Positions 26,292 to 34,802 of a stretch of 64,000 bases of DNA are shown one piece after another. Position numbers and translations under genes: made by a program. Location of the stretch: positions 31,793-95,792 of the forward strand of contig QYLO01000005.1 in assembly GCA_022766165.1 (NCBI GenBank), in the 5' to 3' direction. Source of the DNA: Candidatus Electrothrix gigas (lineage in GTDB: Bacteria; Desulfobacterota; Desulfobulbia; Desulfobulbales; Desulfobulbaceae). The notes beneath the pieces are model-generated. The model was not told the DNA's origin. It worked only from the letters and a program-made list of their open reading frames with translations, and searched no databases. Each line of letters opens with the position of its first letter. The stretch's first letter is position 1.

Positions 26292-26467
26292 AAAATGATG
26301 ATTGAATAACGCTACGTGACCCTGCTCAAGAAAAATATTATTGCCAATTTTGGTGGCAATATCTGGACTGGCCTGATGAGCCTTGTCTTTGCCGCTGTAT
26401 ATCCATTTCATGGGGATTGAGGCATACGGGCCTGACTGGATTTTTTGCCGCACTGCTGGGAGTATTC
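26292..26467 (+). pseudogene. decayed 5' fragment of a wzx flippase gene
   Basis: Direct-repeat copy of the segment 27169-27346, i.e. the leader and first ~50 codons of the intact flippase gene. The first 78 bases differ at only about three positions; the identity then falls and small indels shift the frame, so the reading from GTG 26316 (TLLKKNIIANFGGNIW...) stops after ~34 codons. The remainder of the gene is missing. The two copies bracket a toxin-antitoxin pair. Confidence 0.88.
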
Positions 26468-26540
26468 ATTCGTCTATTTAAAGCCTCGCAGCAAAATGTT
26501 GTGGATACAATTAATGATGTTTTCAACATGGAGAATTATC

Positions 26541-26768
26541 ATGGAAACCAGAAGATTCATAACAAAAGCGAATACCTCTCAAATCCAAATTGATTTGCCC
26601 GACTCAATGGTTAACAAAAAAATAGAGATTTTAGTGATTGCTTTGGAAGAAGCAACAGATAAGAAAAAAACAAGAAAAAGACATCCGCCGATTGAATTGG
26701 CCGGTAAGGTAAAAGAGCTGGGAAACGTAATGGAGTCTGCTCCTCTTTCCGATTGGGGCATTGAGTGA
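26541..26768 (+). CDS. antitoxin of a VapBC-like pair
   Basis: A 75-residue protein starting at ATG 26541 behind GGAGAA. The N-terminal part (RRFITKANTSQIQIDLPDSMVNKKIEILVI) looks like a short beta/helix dimerisation-DNA-binding element, followed by a basic linker (KKKTRKRH) and an acidic C-terminal tail (ESAPLSDWGIE) of the kind that wraps a PIN toxin. Its stop overlaps the toxin start by four bases, the classical coupled arrangement. I assign it by position; it resembles DUF2281-type antitoxins more than classical VapB. Confidence 0.75.
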   Translation: METRRFITKANTSQIQIDLPDSMVNKKIEILVIALEEATDKKKTRKRHPPIELAGKVKELGNVMESAPLSDWGIE

Positions 26769-27175
26769 ATATGATTCTTATTGATACTCATATTTGGCAT
26801 TGGTGGGTCAACCAAATCCCGGACAGACTTCCTCCTGCCATCATTGATATGATTGAATTTGCAGATAACGTGGCTGTATCTGCCATTTCCTGTTTTGAAA
26901 TGGCTTGGTTGATCAAACACGGACGTATTGATCCCGGAATGTCTTATAGCCAGTGGTTTGATTTGACATGTAATGAAGAAATTGTCTCTTTTTTGCCGGT
27001 AACACCGGAAATTGCATCTATGGCTGTCGCCTTACCTGAACACCATAAAGATCCGCATGATCGTATGATTATTGCAACTGCAATATTTCACGGATGTCCT
27101 TTGATCAGCTTCGACCGAATCTTTTCATCATATCAGGAACTGGATGGTCTACTGATTAAGCATACGTCAAAATGA
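26765..27175 (+). CDS. VapC-like PIN-domain ribonuclease toxin
   Basis: A 136-residue PIN protein. The acidic metal-binding set is present: Asp in MILIDTHIW (~7), Glu in AISCFEMAWL (~43), Asp in DPHDRMIIATA (~98) and Asp in LISFDRIF (~117). GTG 26765 overlaps the antitoxin stop; ATG 26771 two codons later is the alternative. The toxin's TGA stop (27173-27175) lies inside the direct repeat that carries the flippase leader, so the pair is inserted exactly against the flippase gene. The toxin would cleave RNA when unbound. Confidence 0.88.
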   Translation: MNMILIDTHIWHWWVNQIPDRLPPAIIDMIEFADNVAVSAISCFEMAWLIKHGRIDPGMSYSQWFDLTCNEEIVSFLPVTPEIASMAVALPEHHKDPHDRMIIATAIFHGCPLISFDRIFSSYQELDGLLIKHTSK

Positions 27176-27192
27176 TGATTGAATAACGCTGC

Positions 27193-28734
27193 GTGACCCT
27201 GCTCAAGAAAAATATTATTGCCAATTTTGCTGGCAATATCTGGACAGCCCTGATGGGACTTGTCTTTGTGCCGTTGTATATTCATTTTATGGGGATCGAA
27301 GCTTATGGCCTGACAGGATTTTTTGCTGCCTTGCTCGGTGTATTTGGAATCCTTGATATGGGGTTGAGTACGACACTGAATCGAGAAATGGCCCGTCTGT
27401 CTGTGCAGCAAGACAAGGCTCAGGAGATGCGAGATCTTCTCAGAACGCTGGAAATTCCGTATTGGTTGGTTGCATTACTGATCGGGATTATTGTTCTGCT
27501 TGTCTCGCCGTTTATTGCCTATCACTGGGTCAAAGTAAAGGAACTCTCTCCGGACAGTGTGCATACGGCTGTTATGCTGATGGGCCTGTGTTTGGCATTC
27601 CAGTGGCCTATGAGTTTTTACTCTGGCGGTTTGATGGGACTTCAGCGTCATGTGTTGCTTAATACGATTAACGTCGTTGCTGCTACATTTCGTGGAATCG
27701 GTGCTGTGCTGGTACTCTGGTTGATTTCTCCGACAGTGGAGGCGTTTTTCTGGTGGCAGGCTGTAGTCAGTGCTTTCCATATAATGAGTATCGTTTTTTT
27801 CGTCTGGCACAGTCTGCCGTCAGCTCCAAAATTGCCACGCTTCCGCCAAGAACTTCTGCGGAATATCTGGCGTTTTGCCGCAGGCATGACCGGAATCACG
27901 CTTACAGTGCTTTTTCTTGTCCATTTGGATAAGATTATCCTGAGCCGCATCCTGAGTCTGGAGATGTTCGGGTACTATACCTTGGCATATGTTGTCGCCG
28001 GGACGCTTTACAGGGTGATAGGTCCGGTTTATTCTGCGACATACCCAAAAATGACCACGCTTGTTGAATCGGGTAATGAAAAAGAACTGATACAATTGTA
28101 TCATAAGAGTGCGCAGCTAATTTCCGTCTTGGTTTTGCCAGCTGCTCTATTACTTGCGTTTTTTTCAAAGGAAATACTCCTGATCTGGACGAGAAATCCT
28201 GTTACAGCGGATAATACCTATCTTTTGGTGAGTATCCTTGTCATGGGTACTGCCTTTAACGGGCTGATGAATATTCCTTTTGCGTTGCAACTGGCGCACG
28301 GCTGGACACGCCTTGCTTTGAACGTGAATATTGTCTCCGTATTAATACTTGTCCCGTTGCTCATAGTTTTTGCACAAAAGTACGGTGCTGTTGGAGCGGC
28401 TTCAATTTGGTTGATATTAAATACCAGTTATGTGTTTATTACACCAACACTTATGCATCGCCGCCTGTTGTCCGGTGAAAAATGGCGGTGGTATGTTGAA
28501 GATGTTGGGCGGCCATTGTTTGCGGCGGGAACTGTCTGTTTGGTCGGACGTATGATAATAAATTTTGATTGGCCTGTGCTGCCGCTTATAACGGGAATAG
28601 GTATGGTGAGCTTGGTTGCTTTGTTGGCTGGTGCCCTCGCTGCCAAACAACTGGATATTCCAGCAAATGCTATGGTGATTTTGAGAATGATCCAAGCAAA
28701 ATATAAAATTTTTACTTCCCGAAAAACAAGATAA
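27193..28734 (+). CDS. Wzx-type polysaccharide flippase
   Basis: A 513-residue membrane protein of the MATE/Wzx superfamily with about 12-14 hydrophobic helices. It starts at GTG 27193 (TLLKKNIIANFAGNIWTALMGLVFVPLYIHFMG), a typical Wzx N-terminus, with GIEAYGLTGFFAALLGVFGILDMGLSTTLNRE next. It moves undecaprenyl-linked repeat units across the inner membrane. The stop and the next start overlap (TAATG). A broken older copy of its 5' end lies upstream at 26292. Confidence 0.9.
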   Translation: MTLLKKNIIANFAGNIWTALMGLVFVPLYIHFMGIEAYGLTGFFAALLGVFGILDMGLSTTLNREMARLSVQQDKAQEMRDLLRTLEIPYWLVALLIGIIVLLVSPFIAYHWVKVKELSPDSVHTAVMLMGLCLAFQWPMSFYSGGLMGLQRHVLLNTINVVAATFRGIGAVLVLWLISPTVEAFFWWQAVVSAFHIMSIVFFVWHSLPSAPKLPRFRQELLRNIWRFAAGMTGITLTVLFLVHLDKIILSRILSLEMFGYYTLAYVVAGTLYRVIGPVYSATYPKMTTLVESGNEKELIQLYHKSAQLISVLVLPAALLLAFFSKEILLIWTRNPVTADNTYLLVSILVMGTAFNGLMNIPFALQLAHGWTRLALNVNIVSVLILVPLLIVFAQKYGAVGAASIWLILNTSYVFITPTLMHRRLLSGEKWRWYVEDVGRPLFAAGTVCLVGRMIINFDWPVLPLITGIGMVSLVALLAGALAAKQLDIPANAMVILRMIQAKYKIFTSRKTR

Positions 28735-30062
28735 TGAACCATCATTTTACTGTTATAATCCCCACCCGTGAGAGATGCGATACACTTGAGCATTCACTCC
28801 GCACCTGTGTAATACAAGAATATGATAATTTAGAAATCATTGTTAGCGATAACTTCAGTCAGGATCGTACATATGAAATGGTCGAATCGTATAACGATTC
28901 AAGAATCCGTTACATTAACACGGGAAAACGTGTCAGCATGACGGAGAACTTTGAGTTTGCGCTGTCGCATGTCAAGCCTGAAGGCTATGTCATATATATA
29001 GGCGATGATGACGCTCTTTTGCCCGATGCAATTCAAGATATCAATATTGTGATTAACCAGACGGGAGCACAGGTTTTGCGGTGGGATGTATCACGTTATG
29101 CTTGGCCGTGTGCAGGAGAAAATAATCGGGGAAATATGTTAGAAATTTCATCTGTTAGAACAGGAATTACGATACAGAAGTCTGCGAGCGTGATTGAAAG
29201 AGTGCTTTCGTTTAAGGCATTGTATCAATCACTGCCGATAATGTATATGTATTCGGCCATCAGCTATGAGGTGATAAAAAATATAAAAAAAAAATCAGGC
29301 AATTTTTATAATTCAATAACTCCTGATGTGTATTCCGGTTTTGCTATTGCCGGGGCTGTTGACAGCTTTGTCAATTCAAGACGCCCTTACACAATTGGAG
29401 GAGGATCAAGGCATAGCACTGGTCGAAGCAGCCTGAAAGATTCGGTATCTGAAGCAGGAAGAAAGTATTTTCAAGAAAATACTCTTCCTTTTCATAACAG
29501 TTTGGTTCTCTCGAGAAGTCTTTCTTTAATTGTTATAGAATGTTTTTTACAGGCTCGGGATCACTTACCATTTTTTCAGCCTTTTACCTTGGACATTGAG
29601 TTCCTTCTCTTCAAAATAATGGAGGATACGGCAGGAAAGCCACAGGAAATTTATATGGAAAATAAAAACTCTGTTATGCAGCTGGGTGAAATGTATAATA
29701 TTTCTGATGCGGCGCAACGGGCTATAGCGGCTCATCCAATGCGGTCTCCTGGCTTCAGAAGAAAATTCACAATTCGTAATCTCGGAAAAGCAGGGCTATT
29801 CGTGACACGTCAATTTATAAATGACCTTGTTAAGAAGAGGGTATGGATAAACTGTTCTTCCTTGAATGTCAATAATGTATACGACGCGTCGCTGTTGTGT
29901 GGCTATGTCTTAAAATTGCATGATATGAATCTACTTAAGAAATCAGCAGTTGTAACTTCCTCATTAGCCAATATAAGAAGGATATTAACGCTTGCTCCTG
30001 AGGTCATTTCCCATGAGGAGACAACAGGTAACACTGGCGGTTTGGTTCATAAGTCTAAATGA
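28734..30062 (+). CDS. GT2-family glycosyltransferase
   Basis: A 442-residue protein. The N-terminal ~230 residues are a GT-A fold: FTVIIPTRERCDTLEHSL, IIVSDNFSQDRT and the metal site YIGDDDALLPDAI (~88-100). The C-terminal ~200 residues have no domain that I recognise, so the acceptor cannot be inferred. No membrane helix is evident. It is coupled to wzx (TAATG) and to the next gene (ATGA). Strongly AT-rich like the rest of 28-36 kb. Confidence 0.87.
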   Translation: MNHHFTVIIPTRERCDTLEHSLRTCVIQEYDNLEIIVSDNFSQDRTYEMVESYNDSRIRYINTGKRVSMTENFEFALSHVKPEGYVIYIGDDDALLPDAIQDINIVINQTGAQVLRWDVSRYAWPCAGENNRGNMLEISSVRTGITIQKSASVIERVLSFKALYQSLPIMYMYSAISYEVIKNIKKKSGNFYNSITPDVYSGFAIAGAVDSFVNSRRPYTIGGGSRHSTGRSSLKDSVSEAGRKYFQENTLPFHNSLVLSRSLSLIVIECFLQARDHLPFFQPFTLDIEFLLFKIMEDTAGKPQEIYMENKNSVMQLGEMYNISDAAQRAIAAHPMRSPGFRRKFTIRNLGKAGLFVTRQFINDLVKKRVWINCSSLNVNNVYDASLLCGYVLKLHDMNLLKKSAVVTSSLANIRRILTLAPEVISHEETTGNTGGLVHKSK

Positions 30063-31228
30063 GAGTAATAATCTTTATGACCCAATTCTATTGTCTGAGC
30101 GGAGCAGAACGCTTGGCGGTAGAACTGGCGGAAGAACTCAATAAACGCGGTATCCATACGGATATCCTGAGTATGTATACCGAGGATCTTCCCGGTGTAA
30201 AAGAGGCAAAACAAGAATTGTTAGCTAGGGGAATTCCTAATATTTATTTTCTTGGAATGAAAATTCATCCCCCTGTTCGGAGTTTATTTCCAGCAATTTT
30301 CAAATTGAGACGATTGATTCAAAAGCAACAATATGACATTATTGAGACATCGATGATGTCTCCTTCCGTTATTGCCTCATGGGCCACTTTGCTTGGGAAT
30401 ACAAGGCATGTTACAGGGGTGCATGATGTTTTCAGATGGGAACGGCAGAATTTAGCACAACATAAGTTTTGGATTTTTTCTCTTCGATGTAACCGACGTA
30501 ATAGATATTATACAATATCTGAATATGTTCATGATGCTTGGAAAAATTATTCCCGTATATCTGACCGATACGGCAGAATAATATACAACGGAATTCCTAA
30601 TGATTGTTTCGATGCTGTATCAGAACGGCACTCAGTTCTCAAAGAATTCAGTATTCCGGACAACGGACGTATTATTCTTTATGTAGGACGTTTGGCGAAA
30701 CGTAAAGGATGTGATACCTTGCTGGAGGCATTAGCCCCGATATTAGATCAGCATAACCTTTATCTAATGTATACCGGAATGCTTGATCCGAATGTAGCGG
30801 GGTCAACGCAAATGCTGTATGATATGCAGCAACAGGTTGAAGATGAAAAGTTAGGCCATCGAGTACAATTTGTTGGTTATCGTAAGGATATTCCACGGCT
30901 CATGGCATCCACCGACCTCCTTGTGCATCCTGCCCTTATTGAGGGCTTTGGTTTGGTTTTGGCGGAAGCTATGGCGGCTGGTTTGCAGGTTGTCGCAAGC
31001 AATGTAGATGGAATACCTGAGGTGCTTGAAAGTACCGACTCAATAATGGTGCCCCCAAATGATGTCCATACGCTTCGAGATGCAGTGTTGAAAACATTGC
31101 ATCACTCTCCAAGTGAAAAATCTCAGGCTATTGAGAAGGGAAAAAAGCGGGCGGAAAAGTTTCGTATATGCAACCGGATAAATAATATGGTGAGTCTTTT
31201 TCAGGATATCCTTTCAGGAAAATTTTAA
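30059..31228 (+). CDS. GT4-family glycosyltransferase
   Basis: A 389-residue retaining GT-B enzyme. The N-domain starts MRVIIFMTQFYCLSGAERLAVELAEEL with the donor-lobe signature GRLAKRKGCDTLLEAL (~210) and the EX7E motif in LIEGFGLVLAEAMAAG (~300). It is likely cytoplasmic and adds one sugar to the lipid-linked repeat unit. Start overlaps the previous stop (ATGA). The next frame, one base after its stop, is a mosaic of broken genes. Confidence 0.9.
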   Translation: MRVIIFMTQFYCLSGAERLAVELAEELNKRGIHTDILSMYTEDLPGVKEAKQELLARGIPNIYFLGMKIHPPVRSLFPAIFKLRRLIQKQQYDIIETSMMSPSVIASWATLLGNTRHVTGVHDVFRWERQNLAQHKFWIFSLRCNRRNRYYTISEYVHDAWKNYSRISDRYGRIIYNGIPNDCFDAVSERHSVLKEFSIPDNGRIILYVGRLAKRKGCDTLLEALAPILDQHNLYLMYTGMLDPNVAGSTQMLYDMQQQVEDEKLGHRVQFVGYRKDIPRLMASTDLLVHPALIEGFGLVLAEAMAAGLQVVASNVDGIPEVLESTDSIMVPPNDVHTLRDAVLKTLHHSPSEKSQAIEKGKKRAEKFRICNRINNMVSLFQDILSGKF

Positions 31229-31229
31229 T

Positions 31230-31487
31230 ATGAACACATTACAATTGTCAATACCCTCGAATCAACTACCTGTTGCTTCAGAGCGTCTTAAAATATCTCT
31301 TTCTGTTTTTATAGCTTCTCTTTTGTTTGTTCTTGGTAGTTTACTCCATATTATAGCATATAAATCTCTAATACCGTTGTTGCCGGCTCTGCTTTTTTTC
31401 TCTTTTGGAAAGATCGTTTTGTTTTCTCCAAAAATCGGCGGTCATTTTGAACAAAAGATATTTCAGACAGCTTTTTGGGTTAACTGG
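31230..31487 (+). pseudogene. N-terminal fragment of a small membrane protein, possibly polymerase-like
   Basis: ATG 31230 opens a frame of ~86 meaningful codons with two hydrophobic segments (SVFIASLLFVLGSLLHIIAY; LIPLLPALLFFSFGKIVLF). At 31488 it runs into a 174-base segment copied from the Wzy gene, which it reads in the wrong frame, stopping at 31544. It is probably the start of a multi-helix protein (another Wzy or transporter) cut by recombination. Family not recognised. Confidence 0.55.
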
Positions 31488-31661
31488 TTTACTACCAATG
31501 GGAATCGGAGTAACATCAGGTTCTTTGTTCTTTTCTTTGTTTAAGGAAGATAGAGACGGAGCTTTTCGTTTAGTTAGAATTTCATTTTTTGTGTGCGCCG
31601 CCGTAGCCCTTTTGCATGTTTTATCATCATTTTACAGTTATGGCATTACAGGAGCCTTTGC
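31488..31661 (+). repeat. 174-base direct repeat, copy 1 of the Wzy internal segment
   Basis: Ungapped match to 32624-32797, offset exactly 1136 bases, with five differences (three of them change the residue). Identity of about 97 percent shows a recent duplication or gene conversion. It lies inside the broken region upstream of Wzy. Confidence 0.93.
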
Positions 31662-32091
31662 CCAAGTGGTGAATAAGGATAAAAAATATAAATTATTTAT
31701 ATTGGGTAGGGATGAAGATGGAAATACAGAAAAACTAAAACAGTTATGCGATGAACTGAATGTACAGGACCATGTACATTTTCTAGGATTTCAAAACAAT
31801 CCGTATCCATACTATAAATTTTGTGATCTGTTTGTGTTGTCATCCCGTGCTGAAGGATGTCCCAACGTACTTTTAGAGGCTATGTATTTTGAGCGTCCTG
31901 TTGTGGCTACTAAATGTGTGCCTATTATAGGAAAAATTGTAGAGAATAGAGAAACCGGTTTTTTGGTTGAACCTGAGAATCCAGAGCAATTACGGGATGC
32001 GATTCTTGCATATAAAACATTAACTCCTAAAAAAAATAGCAAAAATTCCAATGAGATTGTTAAGTTTATTGATCAACTCTGCTGCAATTAA
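31488..32091 (+). pseudogene. chimeric frame: Wzy internal segment fused to a GT4 C-terminal half
   Basis: 31488-31661 repeats 32624-32797 of the Wzy gene (five mismatches in 174 bases, no gaps). In the same frame it runs directly into ~140 codons of a GT4 donor-binding lobe (KLFILGRDEDG..., VHFLGFQNNPYPYYKFCDLFVLSSRAEG, the EX7E-type EGCPNVLLEAMYF, GFLVEPENPEQL). The acceptor-binding half of the glycosyltransferase is missing. The product, if made, would be two Wzy helices on half an enzyme, so I call it non-functional, although the frame is open. Confidence 0.75.
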
Positions 32092-32112
32092 AATCTCAAT
32101 ATTGATGGTTTC

Positions 32113-32193
32113 GTAAAAAGTCCAATTTGATGAAAAAACACCTTGTAACCCATTGAGCTATCGTCCATGAATAGCCTTTTTTCGACTTTTTAC
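32113..32193. repeat. short inverted-repeat element in the gap before the Wzy gene
   Basis: Perfect 10-base inverted repeat GTAAAAAGTC (32113-32122) / GACTTTTTAC (32184-32193) enclosing 61 bases that encode nothing. This looks like an 80-base palindromic interspersed element or a miniature element remnant. There is no second copy in this window that I can find. Confidence 0.5.
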
Positions 32194-32287
32194 CAGATAA
32201 TCAGCTTTCTGAGTTTAATATATTGTTATATCGTCAAAAAGCGGTGGGTAGCCATTTATAATAGAAAATTCGGGAATTCAAAAACTA

Positions 32288-32306
32288 TTTAAGATGACAT
32301 CTTAAA
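32288..32306. promoter_or_regulatory. operator-like palindrome upstream of the Wzy gene
   Basis: TTTAAGATG-A-CATCTTAAA, a perfect 9+9 palindrome with a one-base centre, 40 bases before the Wzy start codon and within an AT-rich gap. The size fits a dimeric regulator's binding site. No regulator gene is adjacent except the AlbA_2/winged-helix protein 6 kb downstream, so the ligand is unknown. Confidence 0.4.
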
Positions 32307-32345
32307 AATAGAAATCCTATACTATCACGTTAGAAAGTTGAGTTA

Positions 32346-33575
32346 ATGTTTTTACAAAAGCTATTTTTTATACTATTCTCTTTTCCCCTCTTCTTTGACG
32401 GAACAGGTGTATATCGTGCGACCGACTTCAGTTCCGTTAATTTTGCTTTGCCGTTATCGTTGGTTATAGGAAGTTGTTTGTTGTTATTTCAGCCTGCAAA
32501 CATCCGATATTTTTTTGTGCGATCTTTGTTTTTTTTCTGGCTCATGGCGAGCTGGTGGATATTTGTTTTTTTATTAGGAGCATTTCTCACAGGTGATACT
32601 GACCCTTCTTTGCTACTTATCTATTTACTACCAATGGGAATCGGAGTAACATCAGGTTCTTTGTTCTTTTCTTTGTTTAAGGAAGATAGAGACGAAGCTT
32701 TTCGTTTAGTTAGAATTTCATTTTTTGTGTGCGCCGCCGCAGCCCTTTTGCATGTTTTATCATCATTTTATAGTTATGGCATTATAGGAGCTTTTGCAAT
32801 AAGAGGTGAATTTTCCATTTTCGGCGTATTTTCAATATATCAGAAGTTTATATATTATCCGACGATCTTATCGGTATATTTTATTATAGGATTAGGTATA
32901 TTAAATGTCTCGCATCGTAAAAATAAAAATGTTATATTATTTTCGTTAGTTATAATTTTTATTGATGTGTTGATGCTTGCTGCCCGGGAGGCTGCACTAA
33001 CAGTTTCTGTTGGACTGTTTCTATACTTCCTGATCAATCCTTCAAAAGGAGCCCTTTTTCTTGTGATGATTACGGTGGTTCTCTCTGTATTTTTTCAAGA
33101 TATGCTTGATGTAGTGGGTAATTCCTCAATTGTAAATAAAATTTTAGCGTTACAACAGAATGCAACTGCCGGGAGAAGCGAGGTGGCGGCCCGTGTTTTT
33201 TCCGAATCGTTAGATCAGTACAATTATTTGTTCGGGACATTTTTTTCCATGTCATTAGGTGTATTGGGGACACCTCATAATCAGTTCTTAGAAATTTTAC
33301 TGCGGACAGGTCCAGTAGGTTTAATTCTGTTATTAATGTTAGTTGGCATATTTTCTATCAAATCTTTTGTGAAATTTTCCTTTTTGCATCAGGATAAACT
33401 TCTTCTTTTTATCTTTTTTGCCGTTTGCGCAAATTTGTTGATAGCATTTAATGTGAACACACCAATTCGTGCACCGTTTGGCTCAATTCCATTTTATTTC
33501 TATTTTACTTTTTTGTATCGTTTGGTTACGGAATCGTTGCCAACGGAAAATGGATATTCGAAATCAAAGAAATAA
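32346..33575 (+). CDS. Wzy-type O-antigen/capsule polymerase
   Basis: A 409-residue integral membrane protein with about 10-12 hydrophobic helices and a longer periplasmic loop around residues 270-315 (SESLDQYNYLFGTFFSMSLG, then GTPHNQFLEILLRTGPVGL, the Wzy/O-antigen-ligase-type H-N-x-(F/Y)-(L/V)-E signature). Polymerises flipped repeat units in the periplasm. It is the second polymerase-like protein in the locus, after the Wzy_C/TPR protein at 3272. Residues ~93-150 are duplicated upstream at 31488. Confidence 0.87.
   Translation: MFLQKLFFILFSFPLFFDGTGVYRATDFSSVNFALPLSLVIGSCLLLFQPANIRYFFVRSLFFFWLMASWWIFVFLLGAFLTGDTDPSLLLIYLLPMGIGVTSGSLFFSLFKEDRDEAFRLVRISFFVCAAAALLHVLSSFYSYGIIGAFAIRGEFSIFGVFSIYQKFIYYPTILSVYFIIGLGILNVSHRKNKNVILFSLVIIFIDVLMLAAREAALTVSVGLFLYFLINPSKGALFLVMITVVLSVFFQDMLDVVGNSSIVNKILALQQNATAGRSEVAARVFSESLDQYNYLFGTFFSMSLGVLGTPHNQFLEILLRTGPVGLILLLMLVGIFSIKSFVKFSFLHQDKLLLFIFFAVCANLLIAFNVNTPIRAPFGSIPFYFYFTFLYRLVTESLPTENGYSKSKK
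32624..32797 (+). repeat. 174-base direct repeat, copy 2 (native, inside Wzy)
   Basis: Source copy of the segment at 31488-31661. It is in the intact Wzy frame (LLPMGIGVTSGSLFFSLF...), so this copy is taken as the original. Confidence 0.93.
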
Positions 33576-33598
33576 TATTGCTACAGAAGACGCAGGCT

Positions 33599-34702
33599 AT
33601 GGAATCGTTGCCAATGGAAAATGGAATTGCAATTATTGGTCGTATACCTCCCCCTTATGGAGGAGTAAGCGTACATATTTATAGACTCTTAGAGAGATTG
33701 AAAGCAGAAAAACTCCCTCATACTTTTTATCAATTAGATAGCAACACTGCAAACGATCTGCCTATAATAATTCATGTTTTAAGAGGTGTAAAGTTATTTT
33801 GCCAATTAGCTGTTTCTAATCATTCGCTATATCATCTCCATATGAGTAATCCTATGGGGGTGATTCTAGGTGGAGGTTTGACAAAGGTATGCAAAAAAGA
33901 TGTCTGTTTCTCATTGCATGGAGAAGGTATACTAAATGATATTCAAAATAAAAATATACTATTATCCTATGCTCTCAAATTATCTATACGATCAGCGGAT
34001 CATATTTTTGCAATTAATCCTGATGCCCCTAATAAACTTCAGAAGCTAGGTGTTTTTGAAGATCGGATAACGTTGATGCCGGCATATATCCCCCCATATC
34101 CTGATGAAATCAATTATCCTGTCCCGAAAGAATTAAAAGATTTTATAAAAAGACACTCCCCTATTCTTGCAAGTCAGGGTTCCTTTGGAAGTTTTATTTG
34201 CAAAAATAAAGAACAAAAAGATATTTACCGATTCGATTTATTAGTACAATTGTTAGTTTCTCTTAAGCAGGAGTATCCTGATGTCGGTTTATGCACGATG
34301 ATTTCAAAAAATTTTGATTCAGAACATCGTAAGTTTATTTACGATTTAATAAATAAATTTGACCTGCATAATTCTTGGTATATTTATGAAGGTACTCCTA
34401 TGCCAGCTATTAATGTTTACAAACAATGTGATGTATTTATTCGTCCAACCGAAACTGATGGAGATTCGGTCAGCGTCAGGGAATGTCTTGATCTGGAAAT
34501 TCCGTGCATTGCCAGTGACGCTGTACCTCGGCCTGAAGGGTGCGTTTTATTTACAGCGGGGAATGCTCAAGAATGTTACAATAGGGTCATGAGTGTTCTT
34601 GCTAACCCCGAAACGTATCGGCTTAAATTAAGGAAAAAACAGCCGACAGATCATCTGGTTGGTTTGATAAAATATTATCGAGCGAGAATAAGCCATGAAT
34701 AG
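33599..34702 (+). CDS. GT4-like glycosyltransferase
   Basis: A 367-residue GT-B enzyme starting with the GIAIIGRIPPPYGGVSVHIYRL donor/acceptor-lobe signature. The C-lobe has FIRPTETDGDSVSVRECLDLEIPCIASD, the glutamate-containing nucleotide-sugar motif. The start is uncertain: TTG 33578, ATG 33599 or ATG 33614 are all in frame and none has a strong ribosome site; ATG 33614 best matches family N-termini. The codons before the enzyme proper (MESLPMENG) repeat the end of Wzy (TESLPTENG), a recombination scar. Confidence 0.83.
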   Translation: MESLPMENGIAIIGRIPPPYGGVSVHIYRLLERLKAEKLPHTFYQLDSNTANDLPIIIHVLRGVKLFCQLAVSNHSLYHLHMSNPMGVILGGGLTKVCKKDVCFSLHGEGILNDIQNKNILLSYALKLSIRSADHIFAINPDAPNKLQKLGVFEDRITLMPAYIPPYPDEINYPVPKELKDFIKRHSPILASQGSFGSFICKNKEQKDIYRFDLLVQLLVSLKQEYPDVGLCTMISKNFDSEHRKFIYDLINKFDLHNSWYIYEGTPMPAINVYKQCDVFIRPTETDGDSVSVRECLDLEIPCIASDAVPRPEGCVLFTAGNAQECYNRVMSVLANPETYRLKLRKKQPTDHLVGLIKYYRARISHE

Positions 34703-34802
34703 TTTACAGAATAAGCTCTATACTCATCTTCCGATCTTTCTTCAAAACGTTTTGCATGTAATATACATGGGTTTAAGCAAGAAAATTGTGATATGGCAAT
34801 AG
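34695..34802 (+). pseudogene. decayed 5' fragment of the CapK-like ligase gene
   Basis: 34695-34797 matches the first ~100 bases of the intact gene at 35176 (about 80 percent identity; MNSLQNKLYTHLPIFLQNV versus MNNLQNAFYNILPIFLQNV). A two-base insertion after the FLQNV codons shifts the frame and the reading stops at TAG 34800-34802. Its ATG overlaps the stop of the preceding glycosyltransferase. This is the second example in the locus of a broken 5' copy lying ahead of the intact gene. Confidence 0.8.

Noticed and set aside
31230..32091. Reading the region as one normal glycosyltransferase gene
   Set aside because: The N-terminal half of the enzyme is missing and is replaced by a Wzy-derived segment that is nearly identical to a downstream copy.
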